A stretch of DNA of 64,000 bases. Source: Oscarella lobularis (lineage: Eukaryota > Porifera > Homoscleromorpha > Homosclerophorida > Oscarellidae). Both the position numbers and the translations under genes were made by a program. A model generated the notes under the pieces. It did no database searches, was not told the origin of the DNA, and saw only the letters and a list, made by a program, of their open reading frames with translations. Positions within the stretch are counted from its first letter, which is position 1; every line of letters starts with the position of its first letter. The stretch spans positions 2,976,001-3,040,000 of the forward strand of contig NC_089180.1 in assembly GCF_947507565.1 (NCBI RefSeq), in the 5' to 3' direction. This document shows positions 32,243 to 43,518 of this stretch, in pieces.

Positions 32243-32905
32243 TTAGGAGCACTTCAGTTGGGGAAAACTAATTAGATTGTTGTAAAGCTTAGTCTTGACT
32301 AAGTACCTTATTGTCTTTTGCTTCCTCCATCGTTTGGAATACTTCTTAAATTTATCAACTGGGTGTTCAGGCTTTCTTTTGCGCTGGATAGCCATGTTGG
32401 TCACAGGAAAGCTACCAGTCTCTGGTCCCTCTTCAACAGCAGCTTCTTGAAGACAGCTACTGGCCCGACGTAGCAATGCAACGGCTTTGACAGTCATTTG
32501 GCGGCACGCTATCGTTTGAAGCCAAGGCAACAATTGAAGTGCAAAGAGACTTTATCTGAAGTACGCTGTTTTCTCTTTCTGCGATAAATTAACGTATCAT
32601 GTCAGAACTTTATTTATACTCACAATAGAACTTACCACTCTCTACCACGCCATCACTGCTGCGAGTCTGAGATAAGGCACTGTCGCCGTCGGAGTATATG
32701 ATGGCTCGAGCAGGCGCTGACCAACCGTCAGACTCGCAGGACTCACGTGCGGCACACCCGCTCATCATGCTGATTTTATGTATGTGTTTGCATACATTAC
32801 CTGATTGATAGTCAAAGCATGTGCAGTTGTAGGTATGCCGACAAATTCTTTCACATCCGCCGTTGTTGCACAACACTGGACACCCTTGGGCACGGCAAGG
32901 TCCAG
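32243..32905 (-). pseudogene. SWIM-type zinc-finger fragment (MULE-like)
   Basis: The frame at 32905-32610 reads CNNGGCERICRHTYNCTCFD followed by YQSGNVCKHIHKIS, giving the C-x-C...C-x-H pattern of a SWIM zinc finger preceded by extra Cys residues. In animals this combination sits at the C-terminus of MULE/Mutator-derived proteins. A second minus frame (32533-32243) supplies a plausible terminal exon with a basic KRKPEHPVDKFKKYSKR segment. The transposase core is not present, so it is a C-terminal fragment. Confidence 0.55.
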
Positions 32906-32921
32906 GTCATGCATATGTATA

Positions 32922-33094
32922 CAGCAGAACCTGTCTTAGCGGACACTCTGTTTAGCGGACACATCCTAATAACGGACACCAACCGTGGAACGGATTAATC
33001 TTTTTACACTATAAAACACCTTAAGAGCGGACAAATTTTCTATAACGGACAAAAAGCGTGGTCCCAAAGTGTCCGCTATTGAGAGGTTCTACTG
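32922..33094. mobile_element. Tigger/pogo-like MITE
   Basis: A 173-bp element with inverted ends CAGCAGAACCTGTC.. and CAGTAGAACCTCTC.., both continuing to ..TAGCGGACAC, flanked by TA (32920-32921 and 33095-33096). The internal gcggacac/taacggacaa words repeat as in pogo-type elements. No coding capacity. Confidence 0.88.
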
Positions 33095-33099
33095 TATAA

Positions 33100-34220
33100 G
33101 TGGGTTCCGCTTCAAATTTCGACAAATCTTTGCCGTTTTATTGAATCCTTTTCGCCGCTTCCATTATATCATTCCGAGTCACTTTCAAAAGTGAAAATAA
33201 TCTGCAAAATATTCTTTCAGCGTCTTGCTAGACAGAGTCATGCCAATCGGCTATGGTCGTTGAAAAAAGATACGCGGCATATTTCGTTGAAGGTATAGAA
33301 AAAACCTTACCCCAAATTTTGTGTCTTATTGATCCTGGAGATGTGATGAAATGGGCCTCTACTTTTGCGGTCTCTCTGATCGAGTCCACACCGTTTTGTG
33401 AAGACTGTCTGGCATAAAAATGGAATTATAATCTGCTGCAGTGAACACGCTGGAAATGCTATATTGACTTAATGGGTATTGGAATTGCAGCGTGTGCTAG
33501 CCACCGCTGCAAGATTAATTGTATCAACGCACGGGCTCCATGAGTAGTCTCAATGAAACCAGCTTTTGTCCTCTCTCCGGTGAAGATACCAGCAAATCGA
33601 TCGCTTCGCGAACTGCAAACGATCGCGTGGACTTGATTCCGCTCCGTGTTGATGCGGTTGCGGTAGAATCATCTCACTTAATGATATTGTTCGTCGCGCC
33701 CACTTTTTGTTTTTATTTCTGCTCCATCCAGTCTGCGTTCCGCCTCATTTTCTGAAGCAGCGACGCAGGCGGATAGAGCGATCATTTCCGAATGCAATTG
33801 CCGATGCCTTGTCCGCGACGATGCTGTAATTGCCTACAGTGGTTTTCAGGTAGGTTGTCTCTCCTGTGACACGTCTTTGGGTGAACGCGCGTGGGCCTCA
33901 GTCCCGGATAATCAAACTCGCAAATGGCGGAACAAATTCCGAAATCGACACAAATTCTTATCCTGAAGCCTGGTAAAGCAATCTCGCTCACGCTTCTTTG
34001 TCACGATCGTCGCTTTAGGCTCTATCGTTTCTACGACGACTTCTTCCGTGTCTGCAACTGTTCTTTCCCCGTCTTTCACTCTTTCGTCGAGTCAACCCGT
34101 CCCTCGCTCAAGTCCAGATGACAAAACCAGTGGCGCCTGTGCCGTCGACTGTTCACAGTTCTTGTACGCTGTCTGCCGTGACGTCACTAAGTACGAGCCA
34201 GAATCAATAAAATCCATATT
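33100..34220. other. No gene seen
   Basis: Chance frames only at 33519-33755 and 33924-34121. Confidence 0.5.
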
Positions 34221-34325
34221 CATTTAAAGTCAAAATCGTGCTGGTTGGCGGTCGAGGAGGAGGAAAAACATTCATACTAAGAAGTGCTGACGTGCATGCT
34301 ATCAATACAGTATCCGAGCTTAATT
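34221..34325 (+). pseudogene. P-loop GTPase N-terminal scrap
   Basis: Thirty-four codons read SFKVKIVLVGGRGGGKTFIL then RSADVHAINTVSEL and stop. A beta strand followed by GGRGGGKT is a Walker A/G1 loop of the Ras-Rab type (GxxxxGK[ST]). No switch or later G motifs follow, so it is an exon relic at most. Confidence 0.4.
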
Positions 34326-34440
34326 AAGTCTTTCATTGAAAAAAAATTTTATTCGGAGCTCGGAAGACGACATGTTGCAGAAATTGGCGCAATGAAGAAT
34401 GGAAGTCGGGTTTGGTTTTGTAAAGCTGCAGACGTCCAAT

Positions 34441-35013
34441 AATGAAGCGCACCGACGTCACACTTTGGTCCACGGCACAAGAGCGAGACGGCACGACAAG
34501 CGACGATGACAACTTGAGCGATTCTGATTCCAATTCCACCTCTCCTTTTAAAAAGAAAGCTCGAAAATCCTCATCAGGAAAGAAAAAAATACCAAAGACG
34601 ATCGAATTAAAAACTTGAAAGACGAGCATGGAAACGCATTCACAATCTTGCAGTACAGGCTTTGGGCAGAAATGGTCGATGTTGGAACTCACGAATCGCT
34701 CGAGTCTCCTCGTGATGTCCCAGCGTTCTTGGGAAAACAAACAGGATCAGGAGGAAAAAGAGTTACGTTTGCAACTGCTGTTTCGGAGCTGGGAACTGCT
34801 ATCGCGTCGGCTGTGTCAGGCAAGCCTGTTTGTCTACGAAGCTCTACGGCTGGAGGCGACGTTTCTCTTAGCCCGTCCAGAAAAGCAGAGATTCGTAGTA
34901 AATACATTCAACAGCTACGCGAACTTCACGATTTGATGAAGATAGGAGCTATAGATCAGTGTGACTTTGACGACCAGAAGAGCTTGATAATGGGTGAGCT
35001 GGGTAACATTTAG
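34441..35013 (+). pseudogene. SHOCT-like repeat-family protein, one frameshift
   Basis: An ATG at 34443 opens an acidic/basic N-terminus (DDDNLSDSDSNSTSPFKKKA). After a run of seven A near 34584 the frame must shift by one to continue as DDRIKNLKDEHGNAFTILQY, then RLWAEMVDVGTHESLE, to a stop at 35013. The C-terminal 40 residues (LRSKYIQQLRELHDLMKIGA..DFDDQKSLIMGEL) look like a SHOCT/short C-terminal helical hairpin. I associate this layout with multicopy invertebrate genes of unknown role. The shift lies in a homopolymer and could be an assembly error. Confidence 0.5.
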
Positions 35014-35201
35014 CAAACAGTCTGCTATACAGATTTGAGAACATGCTTTGGTTATTCATAGTTTAAGTAAGAAAATCGTAAAAACGCTTTGTTTTGTTAA
35101 TTAAGGGTTAATTAATTGAGCGTTGGCAGAGTTAAATTTAACGTTTTACGAAAGAGTCTATTGCATGGAATTTCCTTCTACCGCAGAATAAAGTTAACGT
35201 T

Positions 35202-36177
35202 TTAAGTATAACCACTATGAGATATGTACTGTTCACAGTCTCTCTTTGTGACATGAAGAAAAGCTTCAACGATTAACTTCCTGTAGCCAATGGCGCTACG
35301 CATTAGACGACTGGATTCAGCTCTGATAAAATATTTCACTTTAGAAAACACTTCTTCTATCGGGTTAAGATCGGGACTGTACGGTGGAAGAAACTTTACC
35401 AAAACGCCTATACTTTGAAGGAGGCCTGTCACTTCCTTCATATATGATGAATGGATGCGTTATCCATTACGACAATGCTGTGAGGGTTTGTTCCATTAAA
35501 GGGCTGAAAATGCTGCAGCATATTCTTCCTTAAAAAATTAGCAAACGTTTCACCACTAATGTTGTGGTCGTAAGTAACTGCGTCGAGTACACCCGACATT
35601 GAAATGGCGGCAATAGTGTTTTTTCTCTTATTGTAAAATACAGGAAACTTCTCTGTGGCTTTTTTACCTCTTGGAGCATATCCGTATCTTCTAATTCCAT
35701 TACGAAAATCGAATCCAACTTCATCAATAAAAACGAACATTTCAGGCAAGTAGTACGGATTGCTGACTACCACGGCTTTAAAGTGAGACCGTTTTTTCTC
35801 ACATCTGCAAGACGCAATTGTTTTCAATTTTTTGCGAGAGAAATTACTTGATTGCAAAAAGCGGCTGAGTGTCGATAGGCTTGCTTCTCTTCCTGTTTTG
35901 TGAAAAAGGTATGCTAAAAGCTCCCGCAAATAAACTGTGGGATTGCGAATGGACGCGAAGCAGTTCGAATTCATCAACCCGGTTGAGAATCTTCATCGGA
36001 CCATGTCTCTGTCTCTAAGCAGTAACGTCGCCGGTTCTAAGAAGCCTCTGGTTGTATCGACGAACTGATTTCTCCGATATGAAGAGTATTCCTGCTATTT
36101 TGCTTGGCGATTTTCGTTGACATAGAAAAAGCCGCACTACTCGCCATCGTAGATCCGTAGAATAAGCTTTAGCCATG
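35202..36177 (-). pseudogene. IS630/Tc1-type transposase, frameshifted
   Basis: The minus strand starts MAKAYSTDLRWRVVRLFLCQ with a helix-turn-helix (SPSKIAGILFISEKSVRRY), meets a stop and frame changes near 36010-35980, then reads an open core: MFVFIDEVGFDFRNGIRRYG (first Asp), HSIVVMDNASIHH (second Asp) and, after another shift at 35440, VKFLPPYSPDLNPIEEVFSK (Glu). The spacing and PPYSPDLNPIE block are those of IS630-Tc1-mariner transposases. At least two lesions prevent full translation. The ends of the element were not identified. Confidence 0.85.
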
Positions 36178-36267
36178 ATCAAGCTGTCAGAGCTGCACAG
36201 TAGTTTCGAATACTTCTGAGAAACTGCGCGTGCGCAGTTGTGTACGGGACATTCTTCAGACCTGCAG

Positions 36268-36626
36268 CTAGGACAGCCTACATGAAAACGACTGTATCTG
36301 AAGAGATACTGCGAGCTTCTGCTTCCACAAAAGACAGAACTCCGCAGGACTCATTCCCACTTCGGACGGCGCAAGACGGAACAGATCCTTTACCGTATTG
36401 CGCGTGTGAGAAGCCCAGTAACCATACACCTCGAAGGCGATAGGTCGAAACAAATTTCCTTCCTCCCACGTCAATTCTTCGTATTTCCTGATTTCACCTT
36501 TACTTTTCTTCCGCAGCGTGACCGACTCTCTCGCTCGCCGACGAGACAAAGTTCTTGGACAAGGGATGAGTAATAGTGACATCCAAGAAGAGTTTCTACC
36601 ATCTTGAAAGTCGTAAATAACGATGT
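36268..36626 (-). pseudogene. Possible LINE ORF2 C-terminal fragment
   Basis: From 36626 the minus strand is open through ERPDIVIYDF, then a basic helix and NLFRPIAFEVYGYWASHTRN, then LAPSEVGMSPAEFCLLWKQK. It resembles the region after the reverse transcriptase in some non-LTR elements (a D-hydrophobic strand, later FxPIAFExxG). The match is by pattern and could be wrong. Confidence 0.35.
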
Positions 36627-36679
36627 CAGGACGTTCTTCACCTGTATATTGCGAGGTGACTTCTTTTCTGCAACGGAGG

Positions 36680-36835
36680 TGTAATGCCCTGCTCTGTAGC
36701 CGTTGGGGGTGTACCCTCTTTATTGGTCTACAGGTGGAAGTGCTCTCTAAGGAAAGTCGCTCTCCTTATGTACTATCGTGTGACGTACATTACCTAACTA
36801 CAGTAGGGACCTTACTACTATAGTCCAACTCCACA
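36680..36835 (-). repeat. 3' LTR of truncated gypsy element
   Basis: On the minus strand a purine run (agaaaggggga) is followed by TGTGGAGTTGG at 36835 and a 156-bp segment ending GCATTACA at 36680. It includes an AATAAA signal. TG..CA ends and position just after the Pol stop support an LTR; the 5' LTR is not in the window. Confidence 0.6.
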
Positions 36836-36858
36836 TCCCCCTTTCTGAGGATGGGCCC

Positions 36859-38342
36859 TTACGACGAGCTGTATCTGTCCGAAGGTTTGGACGGTCTACC
36901 ACTTTTGGTAGTTTTCTGCACTGGCGTCCTCTGGTTGTCTTGGACGGCAGGTTGGGCTGCTTCTCCTGGCTCCTCCACGACCCGAGCACCTCCCTCTGCG
37001 CCGACGACTGGCTCCTCCAAGGCTGGAACGCCTTCCTTTGCGTCGACGACATTATTTACTGGTTCTATTGCTGGTGGCTGGTTCTCGCCTCCTGCGTCGT
37101 CGCCCTCGATCTCAATATCGGGCTCTTCAGCTTGTTGCTGCGCTGGTTCCTGAGCGTCGGAGACATATGGGAGATCGTCGTCTTTGTCCTCCGTATCCAC
37201 TCTCTCGTTTGCAACCATTAACCTTTTCCTGTTCCGGCGGAAAGTGCCGGACGGTGTGACAACGTATCTGGGGCTTGAGGCTTTCGATAACACTCTGCCG
37301 TGTTCTCGACGATCTTCAAGGAAAACTGCAGCTCCATCCTCCAGCGGCGGGAGTTGTTTTGCGCGATGACTTTTGTCTTATTGTTGCTTTTGTGTCTCTC
37401 TGGACTGTTTGTCTATTTCCACGATGTCGCTCCACGTTATCTGCCGGGAGACCAGTTGCTCGTGCACCATTGCAACCGTCGTCCTTAGACGTCGGCCGAT
37501 GAGTATCTCTGCTGGGGAGAACCCATTACTCAATGGTGTCGCTCGTATGAATCTTTTGCTTTTCTCAGAAGATTCTTGATTGTTTGAACCATACGTTCGG
37601 CCTCGCCGTTGCTTTGGGGGTAGTGTGGACTGCTCGTGATGAGGCTGAAGAATTGCTTGAACGCCTTGGAGGCATATTGTCCGGAATACCGCGTCGGCTG
37701 AAAATTGACTTCAAGTGTGTGATGACAGCACTTGAAGTTGTCGATTCTAATTTCGCCAATTCCGGAAACCTGGAAATAGTCCACCACGAGAAGGTACGAA
37801 TTTCTATTCAATTCGAATAAATCCGTACCGACCATTTGGGATTCCGACTGAAGCATCGGCTCCGGCTGGTTGGTTTTCTCTTTGTTGCAGATATCGCATC
37901 TTTCGATTTTCTCTTGAATTTGCACTGAGAGGTTTGGCGACCAAACAGAGCAATTAGCTCGGGCTCGGCATTTAACGATACCAAGGTGTCCTTCATGAAG
38001 ACGCTCGAGCATTTCTTTTCGAAGACTTTGCGGAATGATTAGGCGATTTCCGCGAAGAAGGAGGCCTTCGGTGACCGAAATTTCTCCGGCTACCTTGTAG
38101 TACAGTTTCAGCTCTCCTTTCAGGGCGTTGACGTTGGGCCACCCATTGGCGCAAAATTTTGCCAAAAGACTGCAGACTTCATCTTTCTTCTGCTGTTCCC
38201 GAATTTCCGCAAGCTTGTCTTCCGTGGCTGGAAGATCTGCAATTACCCCTAAGGCGTATGCTACGGCGGCTTCCGTGAGCTCGTTGACGGCTGGATCCTT
38301 GTTAGGCAGCGGCGCGCGTGATAGGGTATCCGGCGTAAACAT
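36859..38342 (-). pseudogene. Gypsy integrase and Pol tail
   Basis: From 38342 the frame reads VFTPDTLSRAP, the usual junction after RNase H, followed by the integrase HHCC zinc finger (HEGHLGIVKCRARA ... CDICNKEK). Decayed core pieces come next (VGTDLFELNRNSYLLVVDYF and SSPHYPQSNGEAERMVQTIK). Another frame at 37293-36859 gives the post-integrase tail (FRRNRKRL..) and an acidic, Pro-rich C-terminus. Frameshifts occur near 37720, 37530 and 37300. Confidence 0.85.
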
Positions 38343-38402
38343 CTGGGAACCGGGAACATGAGAGATATAGAATCTATATCTGATCAGACGGAGTCGAAAA
38401 CG

Positions 38403-38774
38403 CTAAACCCGTGGAGGAAGCTCATCCAGACGCTTCTCCACGCCGAGGAGGGGTACCAACGGTTTATGGTCGGTATAGACGAAAAATTGCGGCAGTCCAA
38501 AAAGGTAATCGTGGAATTTCTCACAAGCCCATGCGGTGGAAAACGCTTCTTTTTCGATCTGCGCGTAGCGCTGTTCGGCTGGCTTCAGTGAATACGACGC
38601 ATATGCGACTGCACGTAAACTTCCGTCGTCTCCTCGCTGCAGGACAGCTCCAAGACCAACTCCACGGACACTATCAACTCGGCGTTGGGCGAGTAATGAG
38701 CCAGACACGGCGGCGAACTCAAGGCATCCTTGATTTTTTGAAAAGCCGTTGGCTGTGGCGCGTCCCATCACCAC
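38403..38774 (-). pseudogene. Gypsy RNase H domain
   Basis: The frame reads VGLGAVLQRGDDGSLRAVAY, then AEQRYAQIEKEAFSTAWACE and FFVYTDHKPLVPLLG, the standard Ty3/gypsy RNase H order (catalytic E in EKE and D in TDHKPL present). The first strand with the first catalytic Asp lies in a shifted frame. It follows the reverse transcriptase directly. Confidence 0.88.
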
Positions 38775-39529
38775 GCGTTTTTCTTCGATAGAAGACTTCG
38801 AAGAAGCTCGGTCAGCAACGAAAGATGAGGAATAAATGTCCCTACGTGATTGACCATGCCGAGAAAGCGTTGCACGTCTGGGACCGTTAACGGCGTCGGC
38901 ATGTCCGTGATTGCTCGAATTTTGTCCGGATCACTGCGGATTTCCTCCGAGTAGATGATCTGACCCAGGTATTTCACTGAAGTAGAGTAAGTGACGCATT
39001 TGGTCAGATTGAGAGTTGCTCCGTTTTTCTCCAGACGACTGCAGACATTTCGCAGCCTTTTATCGTGCTCTGCCTTATTTGCGCCGTGAATGAGTATATC
39101 GCCCATCATACAGACGACGCCGGGCAGGCCTGCAAGCATTTGGCTCATTTGCTTCTGAAAGTATTCAGGCGCAGATGTTATGCCAAAGGGCAACCGGTTG
39201 TACGGACACCGGCCATAAGGCGTGAAAAAGGTAGTCAACTTGCGTGATACTTTTGCAAGAATGACTTGCCAAAAACCACTATTGGCATCCAGTGTGGAGA
39301 AATATTTGCCTCCTGTCGTCAACTGGGCTAGGGTGTGTTCCACTGATGGCAACATCACTCTCTCACGCAGGACTGATTCGTTGAGCTTGCCGAGATCTAC
39401 GCAAATTCTTACGCGATCGGCCGATTTGGGCACTAGCACCATGCCAGAACACCAGTCCGTGGGTTCATCCACGCGAAAAATCACACCGGCCGCCTCCATA
39501 CTATCCAGCTCGGCGCGAACAGCATCCAT
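38768..39529 (-). pseudogene. Gypsy reverse transcriptase, active-site mutant
   Basis: An open frame of 254 codons covers the fingers and palm: GMVLVPKSADRVRICVDLGK, YFSTLDANSGFWQV, PFGITSAPEYFQKQM, and the active-site loop reads CMMGDILIHG where the family has x-M-D-D. The first of the two catalytic aspartates is therefore Gly, which should abolish polymerase activity. The element is cut off at about 39608, so gag, protease and the 5' LTR are missing. Confidence 0.9.
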
Positions 39530-39689
39530 CAGCGGCCCAGTTAATTTGATGACAGGGCTACTTATTTCTTTGCGGAATGTTCCTCTCGAGCGGTCAACTG
39601 TTTCTTAGGTAAATCTGGAAATTTTAGGTGTAAAAATTACTAGAATTTGCGGTGAAAGATTCGGGAAACTATACCTGTACGATTTGAAC

Positions 39690-40170
39690 ACACTACTCCG
39701 ATGCAGAAGAGCTATGCAACAATATGTCGTAGACATGTACGTCGAAACCGAAATTTCGTCCGATACCATCAGAAAGAATTACGAGCTAAGACGTATTCGA
39801 ATTTTGTTGATGCTCTACTCACCGACAACGCTGATCCTCGCGACGTTGGACAAAAGTAGTACTACTTTCCTCCTTTAGCGTTATATGCACCAACAAACTC
39901 AAGATGCAATGTCATACGTTCGGAAATTTGGCAAACCATCACTCTTTATTACGATGACCTGTAACCCAAAGTGGCCGGAGATACAGCGAGAACTCTTCCA
40001 TCGCCAGCAAGCGAACGATCGACCCGATATCATTGCCCGCGTTTTTCATCTGAAGAAAGAAAGTCTTATGAATGCTTTGACAAAGGGCTGCATATTTGGA
40101 AAGGTGTCAGCTCCCGTCTCTACGATCGAATGGCAAAAGCGAGGACTTCTATGGGATCAGTAAAGCAGCT
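39690..40170 (+). pseudogene. Helitron Rep N-terminal region fragment
   Basis: Plus frames read MQQYVVDMYVETE, then after a shift MHQQTQDAMSYVRKFGKPSL followed by FITMTCNPKWPEIQREL and later PDIIARVFHLKKESLMNAL. FxTxTCNPxWPEI is a hallmark of the Helitron Rep/HUH nuclease N-terminal domain. The sequence ends just before the HUH histidine block, so the nuclease is incomplete. Confidence 0.85.
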
Positions 40171-40460
40171 TGGCTATGGGCTTTGTGACGGGACCCGTTG
40201 GTCCGGGATAGGTGTTGATATCTAGCGGGTAGTATGCCCCGAGAAGCAATATCACAAAAACATCACATCGAAATCGATCGCTTCGGTCGCTTACCGCACG
40301 AAGCGCAGACCTTGTCTTGCGAGCGCACGATAAGTCGTATGCCGTTCCGCATCGTCCGCACCTCCATATAACGCCTTCTAGTAGGCCCTTGCACCTCTGG
40401 CAACCTATTCCGCAATATAGCGCTATAATCTTCACTTCGACGATTCATCTTACATTCCAT
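40171..40460 (-). pseudogene. Non-LTR retrotransposon 5' coding fragment
   Basis: The minus frame holds a C4 zinc-binding cluster (CQRCKGLLEGVIWRCGRCGT) and then, in reading order, a hydrophobic VFVILLLGAYYPLDINTYPG followed by PTGPVTKP. A hydrophobic LLLxG..xxNPGPxGP motif near the start of the ORF is typical of some LINE and other invertebrate retroelement proteins. The degree of decay keeps confidence modest. Confidence 0.4.
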
Positions 40461-41453
40461 GTTCCTTCCCGACTACGTGAGAACTGTGCATCTACTCACC
40501 AACGCCAGCGTAGCTATACATTAATTGAATTTGAGTTACCAGTAGATACAAAAACGCACGGACGTAGGCGTCGCTGACTTCGATCCGCGCAGACGAGATC
40601 GTTTAGTAGCACATTGTCTCACAAACATCAACGTCGATAACGGAGCACACGGCGGTCTTATTTCGCAGAGGCCCAACGTCACCGTTCCATCTGCTCCTTC
40701 CAGTCGTACGTGGGCGTCGGCACTAATGAAGCGAAGCGCACGAATCCTTGAGAAACGCGACGTCGTTCGAAGATTCGCGTGCCGCCTATTTGCTCCCGTG
40801 CTGTACGTGGACATTGCCGCTAATCAACGATCGAAGCGCGTGAACCCGCCTCCTTTTCCCGTGTGGGCGTCACGTTCGTACCGCGCATATAAAGCGAAAC
40901 CTGTACCGACGTCGTTCGCTGACTCGCTGTCGCACATGCTATCGATCGTTCAGTTCAAAATGGCAATACTACGGTTCGTGCCGCCCGCCGCCTGCTGCTC
41001 TCGTGCTGTACGTGGAGGGAGGTCGCCGCTAATAAAGCCAAGCGTGTGAACCTTGCCAAATGCCATGTCGCTCGCAGACGACCCAACCCGACGTCGTTCG
41101 TTGACCCCGCCGTGCCATCTGCTCCTCTCGATGCTCCAATTCTCGTTGTTGACGGATCGTTCATCTCCAAGCAACCACGTACGCTTATGTAGCTACGCCA
41201 TGCACCTGCCAGATCGAGGCCTACCAAGACCACTACCTATAGGGGCCAGCAGACATCTTTTATCATATCGCCACTTTTTGTTGATTGAGAACACGCATAT
41301 AAAGCCACCAAACAGCAAAAAATCGAAACTGTCTTCGACTTACTTCTTCATAAAACCGAGTAGGACTTCATAATAGTGAAATCGTTCCTCGCTCTGGCAA
41401 ATTTCAACTTCGACTCGCATAACTTCCTCTTCGCGATGACGAACGACGGCCGC
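40461..41453. other. Imperfect local duplications, no gene seen
   Basis: Segments around 40780-40880 and 40978-41060 share ctgctctcgtgctgtacgtgga-type sequence and a cgtgtgaacc word, suggesting an old duplication of roughly 200 bp. Open frames here have no recognisable domain. Confidence 0.4.
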
Positions 41454-41807
41454 CTAAGCACGAACGGCGCGACCACACCCTCGTACCACAGCCTGCTGGT
41501 AGGCGCGATCCACCGTCAAGAGCACTTCCTCATCGCATCCCGGCATCACGTACGTCGTCGATATTTTGAGCGGCGCCATTGGAAAGTCCGTCGTATCTGC
41601 GAAGCGAAAAAATATCGCCTTCTCTGCACAAGCACTTAGACGCGACATACCGATTTTCTGCCGAAAATGGGGACAGCACAAAGAACTTCCCCTTCGTGCC
41701 AATTGCAACGCAATCCAGCATGAATCATGGATCTCTCCACCAGAACAGCGACACACTCGAACATTTCCGCTTTCCAGAACAAGGAGACAAATCACACACT
41801 GAGACAT
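41454..41807 (-). CDS. RING-like zinc-finger ORF
   Basis: A 117-codon frame starting MSQCVICLLVLESGNVRVC. Zinc ligands run C-x2-C, C-x-C, H-x3-C and then CCPHFRQKIG, close to a RING/U-box-type cross-brace but with an irregular last pair. The C-terminal part has no known fold. No splice sites were assigned, and the neighbours are retroelement scraps, so it may be a transposon-linked or degenerate gene. Confidence 0.4.
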   Translation of the reverse strand: MSQCVICLLVLESGNVRVCRCSGGEIHDSCWIALQLARRGSSLCCPHFRQKIGMSRLSACAEKAIFFRFADTTDFPMAPLKISTTYVMPGCDEEVLLTVDRAYQQAVVRGCGRAVRA

Positions 41808-41894
41808 AGCTAGTAACTGTCAATGCGAATGCACTACACCCTACCCTAAATAGTAACAAACATCCCACCATAACATTTATCACTTGTTGCCCAT

Positions 41895-41924
41895 CCCTCC
41901 CCCCCCTCCCCCCCCCCCCCCCCC
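41895..41924. repeat. Poly-C tract
   Basis: Nearly pure C run of about 30 bp within a pyrimidine-rich stretch. Confidence 0.95.
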
Positions 41925-42392
41925 AGACCACCGTAAATATCCTCCATCTCATCACCACACCTCTGTTTCTCGCACTCACACCTTTCTATCTCCACAGGAA
42001 TCTTCTTCAATGCTCCGCCACGCACCGCCCAACTGTTTATTCCTATTCCTAACCACTGCCTCCAGCTGGACCGATGCTATCGGATCTTCACAGCTGCATA
42101 GAAGCGTGCCGTCTGAACTCGATCAAACGGCTTCCAGCCACGATGTCAATCTTTCCAGCCCAGCTCTCTACATCCGACGTCACACTCAAGAAGATGACTC
42201 GCTGCAGGCTTCTTCGCTCTGGATGGCCTGACTCAAAAAGTTCACTACCCATCACTTTCACACCCTACTTTGCGGTCCGCGACCAGCTCGTCGAGCAGGA
42301 TGGAATTCTCTACAAGGGCCAATGCGTTCTGATTCCAGAAAATATGCGCTCGACAACACATCGGCATTAATGGCTGCATCCTACGCGCTATC

Positions 42393-43015
42393 GTGGCGAC
42401 CCGATACTCGGACGATTCCTCCGACAGACGCGTAACTTTCAAGAAAATGAACAACGATCGAGTACGGCTTCAGCCACCCGAGTGTCAAATGGTGGATTTC
42501 GGCCAGAAAGAAGTTCCCATTTTTGCGTCGGCAACCGTGAAGGCGAGCGTAAGGGGCAAAACGGTACCGCTTGTCATATACGTGCAGAGGAATATGCGGA
42601 TGCCGTGCCTGTTGGGTCTACACGGAATACTTGCATTAGAATTGATAAAAATGGACCCACACGTCAAAATCCGAAATGGAGGAAATTCGACGTCGACGGT
42701 CGAGGTGAGTTGGTTCGGGCAGACCGAATTCTTCCGAAGCACGCCAAACGGGCTTCAGTTCGAATGACTGAAGCGACCTCGGAACGGAAGCCAATGCTGT
42801 TCGACGAGCACAATGAAAAGCTTAGGAACGAGCTGGGGATCGAAATAGAGGATAGCCTGCTTCCGGCCGAAGGAGAAGCACAGATCCTGATCCGAAATGG
42901 GTTGTCAAAGCCGGTGAAACTGGTGGAGGATGCTGCGATCGGCGACGCCGGCCCATGCGAGGTAATTTTGGGAAGATATAGATTACCAAGACAAAAGAGC
43001 ACAAAAAGACCTTGA
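42393..43015 (+). pseudogene. Retrotransposon protease-region fragment
   Basis: Two overlapping frames. The first has VDFGQKEVPIFASATVKASV and MPCLLGLHGILALELIK, resembling the C-terminal half of an aspartic-protease-like domain (LLG..) of gypsy-type polyproteins. The second continues with AQILIRNGLSKPVKLVEDAA, the spacer between protease and reverse transcriptase. The protease DTG/DSG active site is not seen. One frameshift lies near 42700. Confidence 0.5.
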
Positions 43016-43518
43016 CAAGGAATTACTGGAAATGCAAAGAAAACATGACGAAAAGGTCCAGCACCTCCAAAAGATTAAAAACAACAATGGTGTTCCTCTG
43101 TTGACATAATTTTCTTCATTCCTTATCATAGTTCATATTGTTACTCCGTCCACGCGGACGACGAAGGCTGCCACTTGTCAATGTCGTGTCCGAAAAAAGT
43201 CGCTCTTCGCGTAATTCTCGCCAAACGACAATCGATTGGTGCAAGTAATTTGTCATATATATATGCAGATCCTAATACTCTCATGTCTATTTCTTCACGC
43301 TCAATGACGTCGAAGCCTTATGTTGAAAATGCAGGTGCTGGCGAGTCCGAAGGTGAGCTGCACGACAAATGTCTTTTTCTCACCTTTTTAGTGGAATTTA
43401 TCATCATTTTGCAATAGAAAGCAAGTCATCGTCTGTCACCAGTCACGTTTTATTAGGCTCTGGCACAGGTGAGAAAAGGCGTAGTTTTGTAGATTCGACT
43501 GCAACTGGTAAAACACAG

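Noticed and set aside
32922-33094. Small RNA gene
   Set aside because: The inverted ends and TA flanks are fully explained by a Tigger/pogo-like MITE.
36840-37500. Plus-strand open frames opposite the gypsy Pol tail
   Set aside because: Shadow frames of the minus-strand Pol region.
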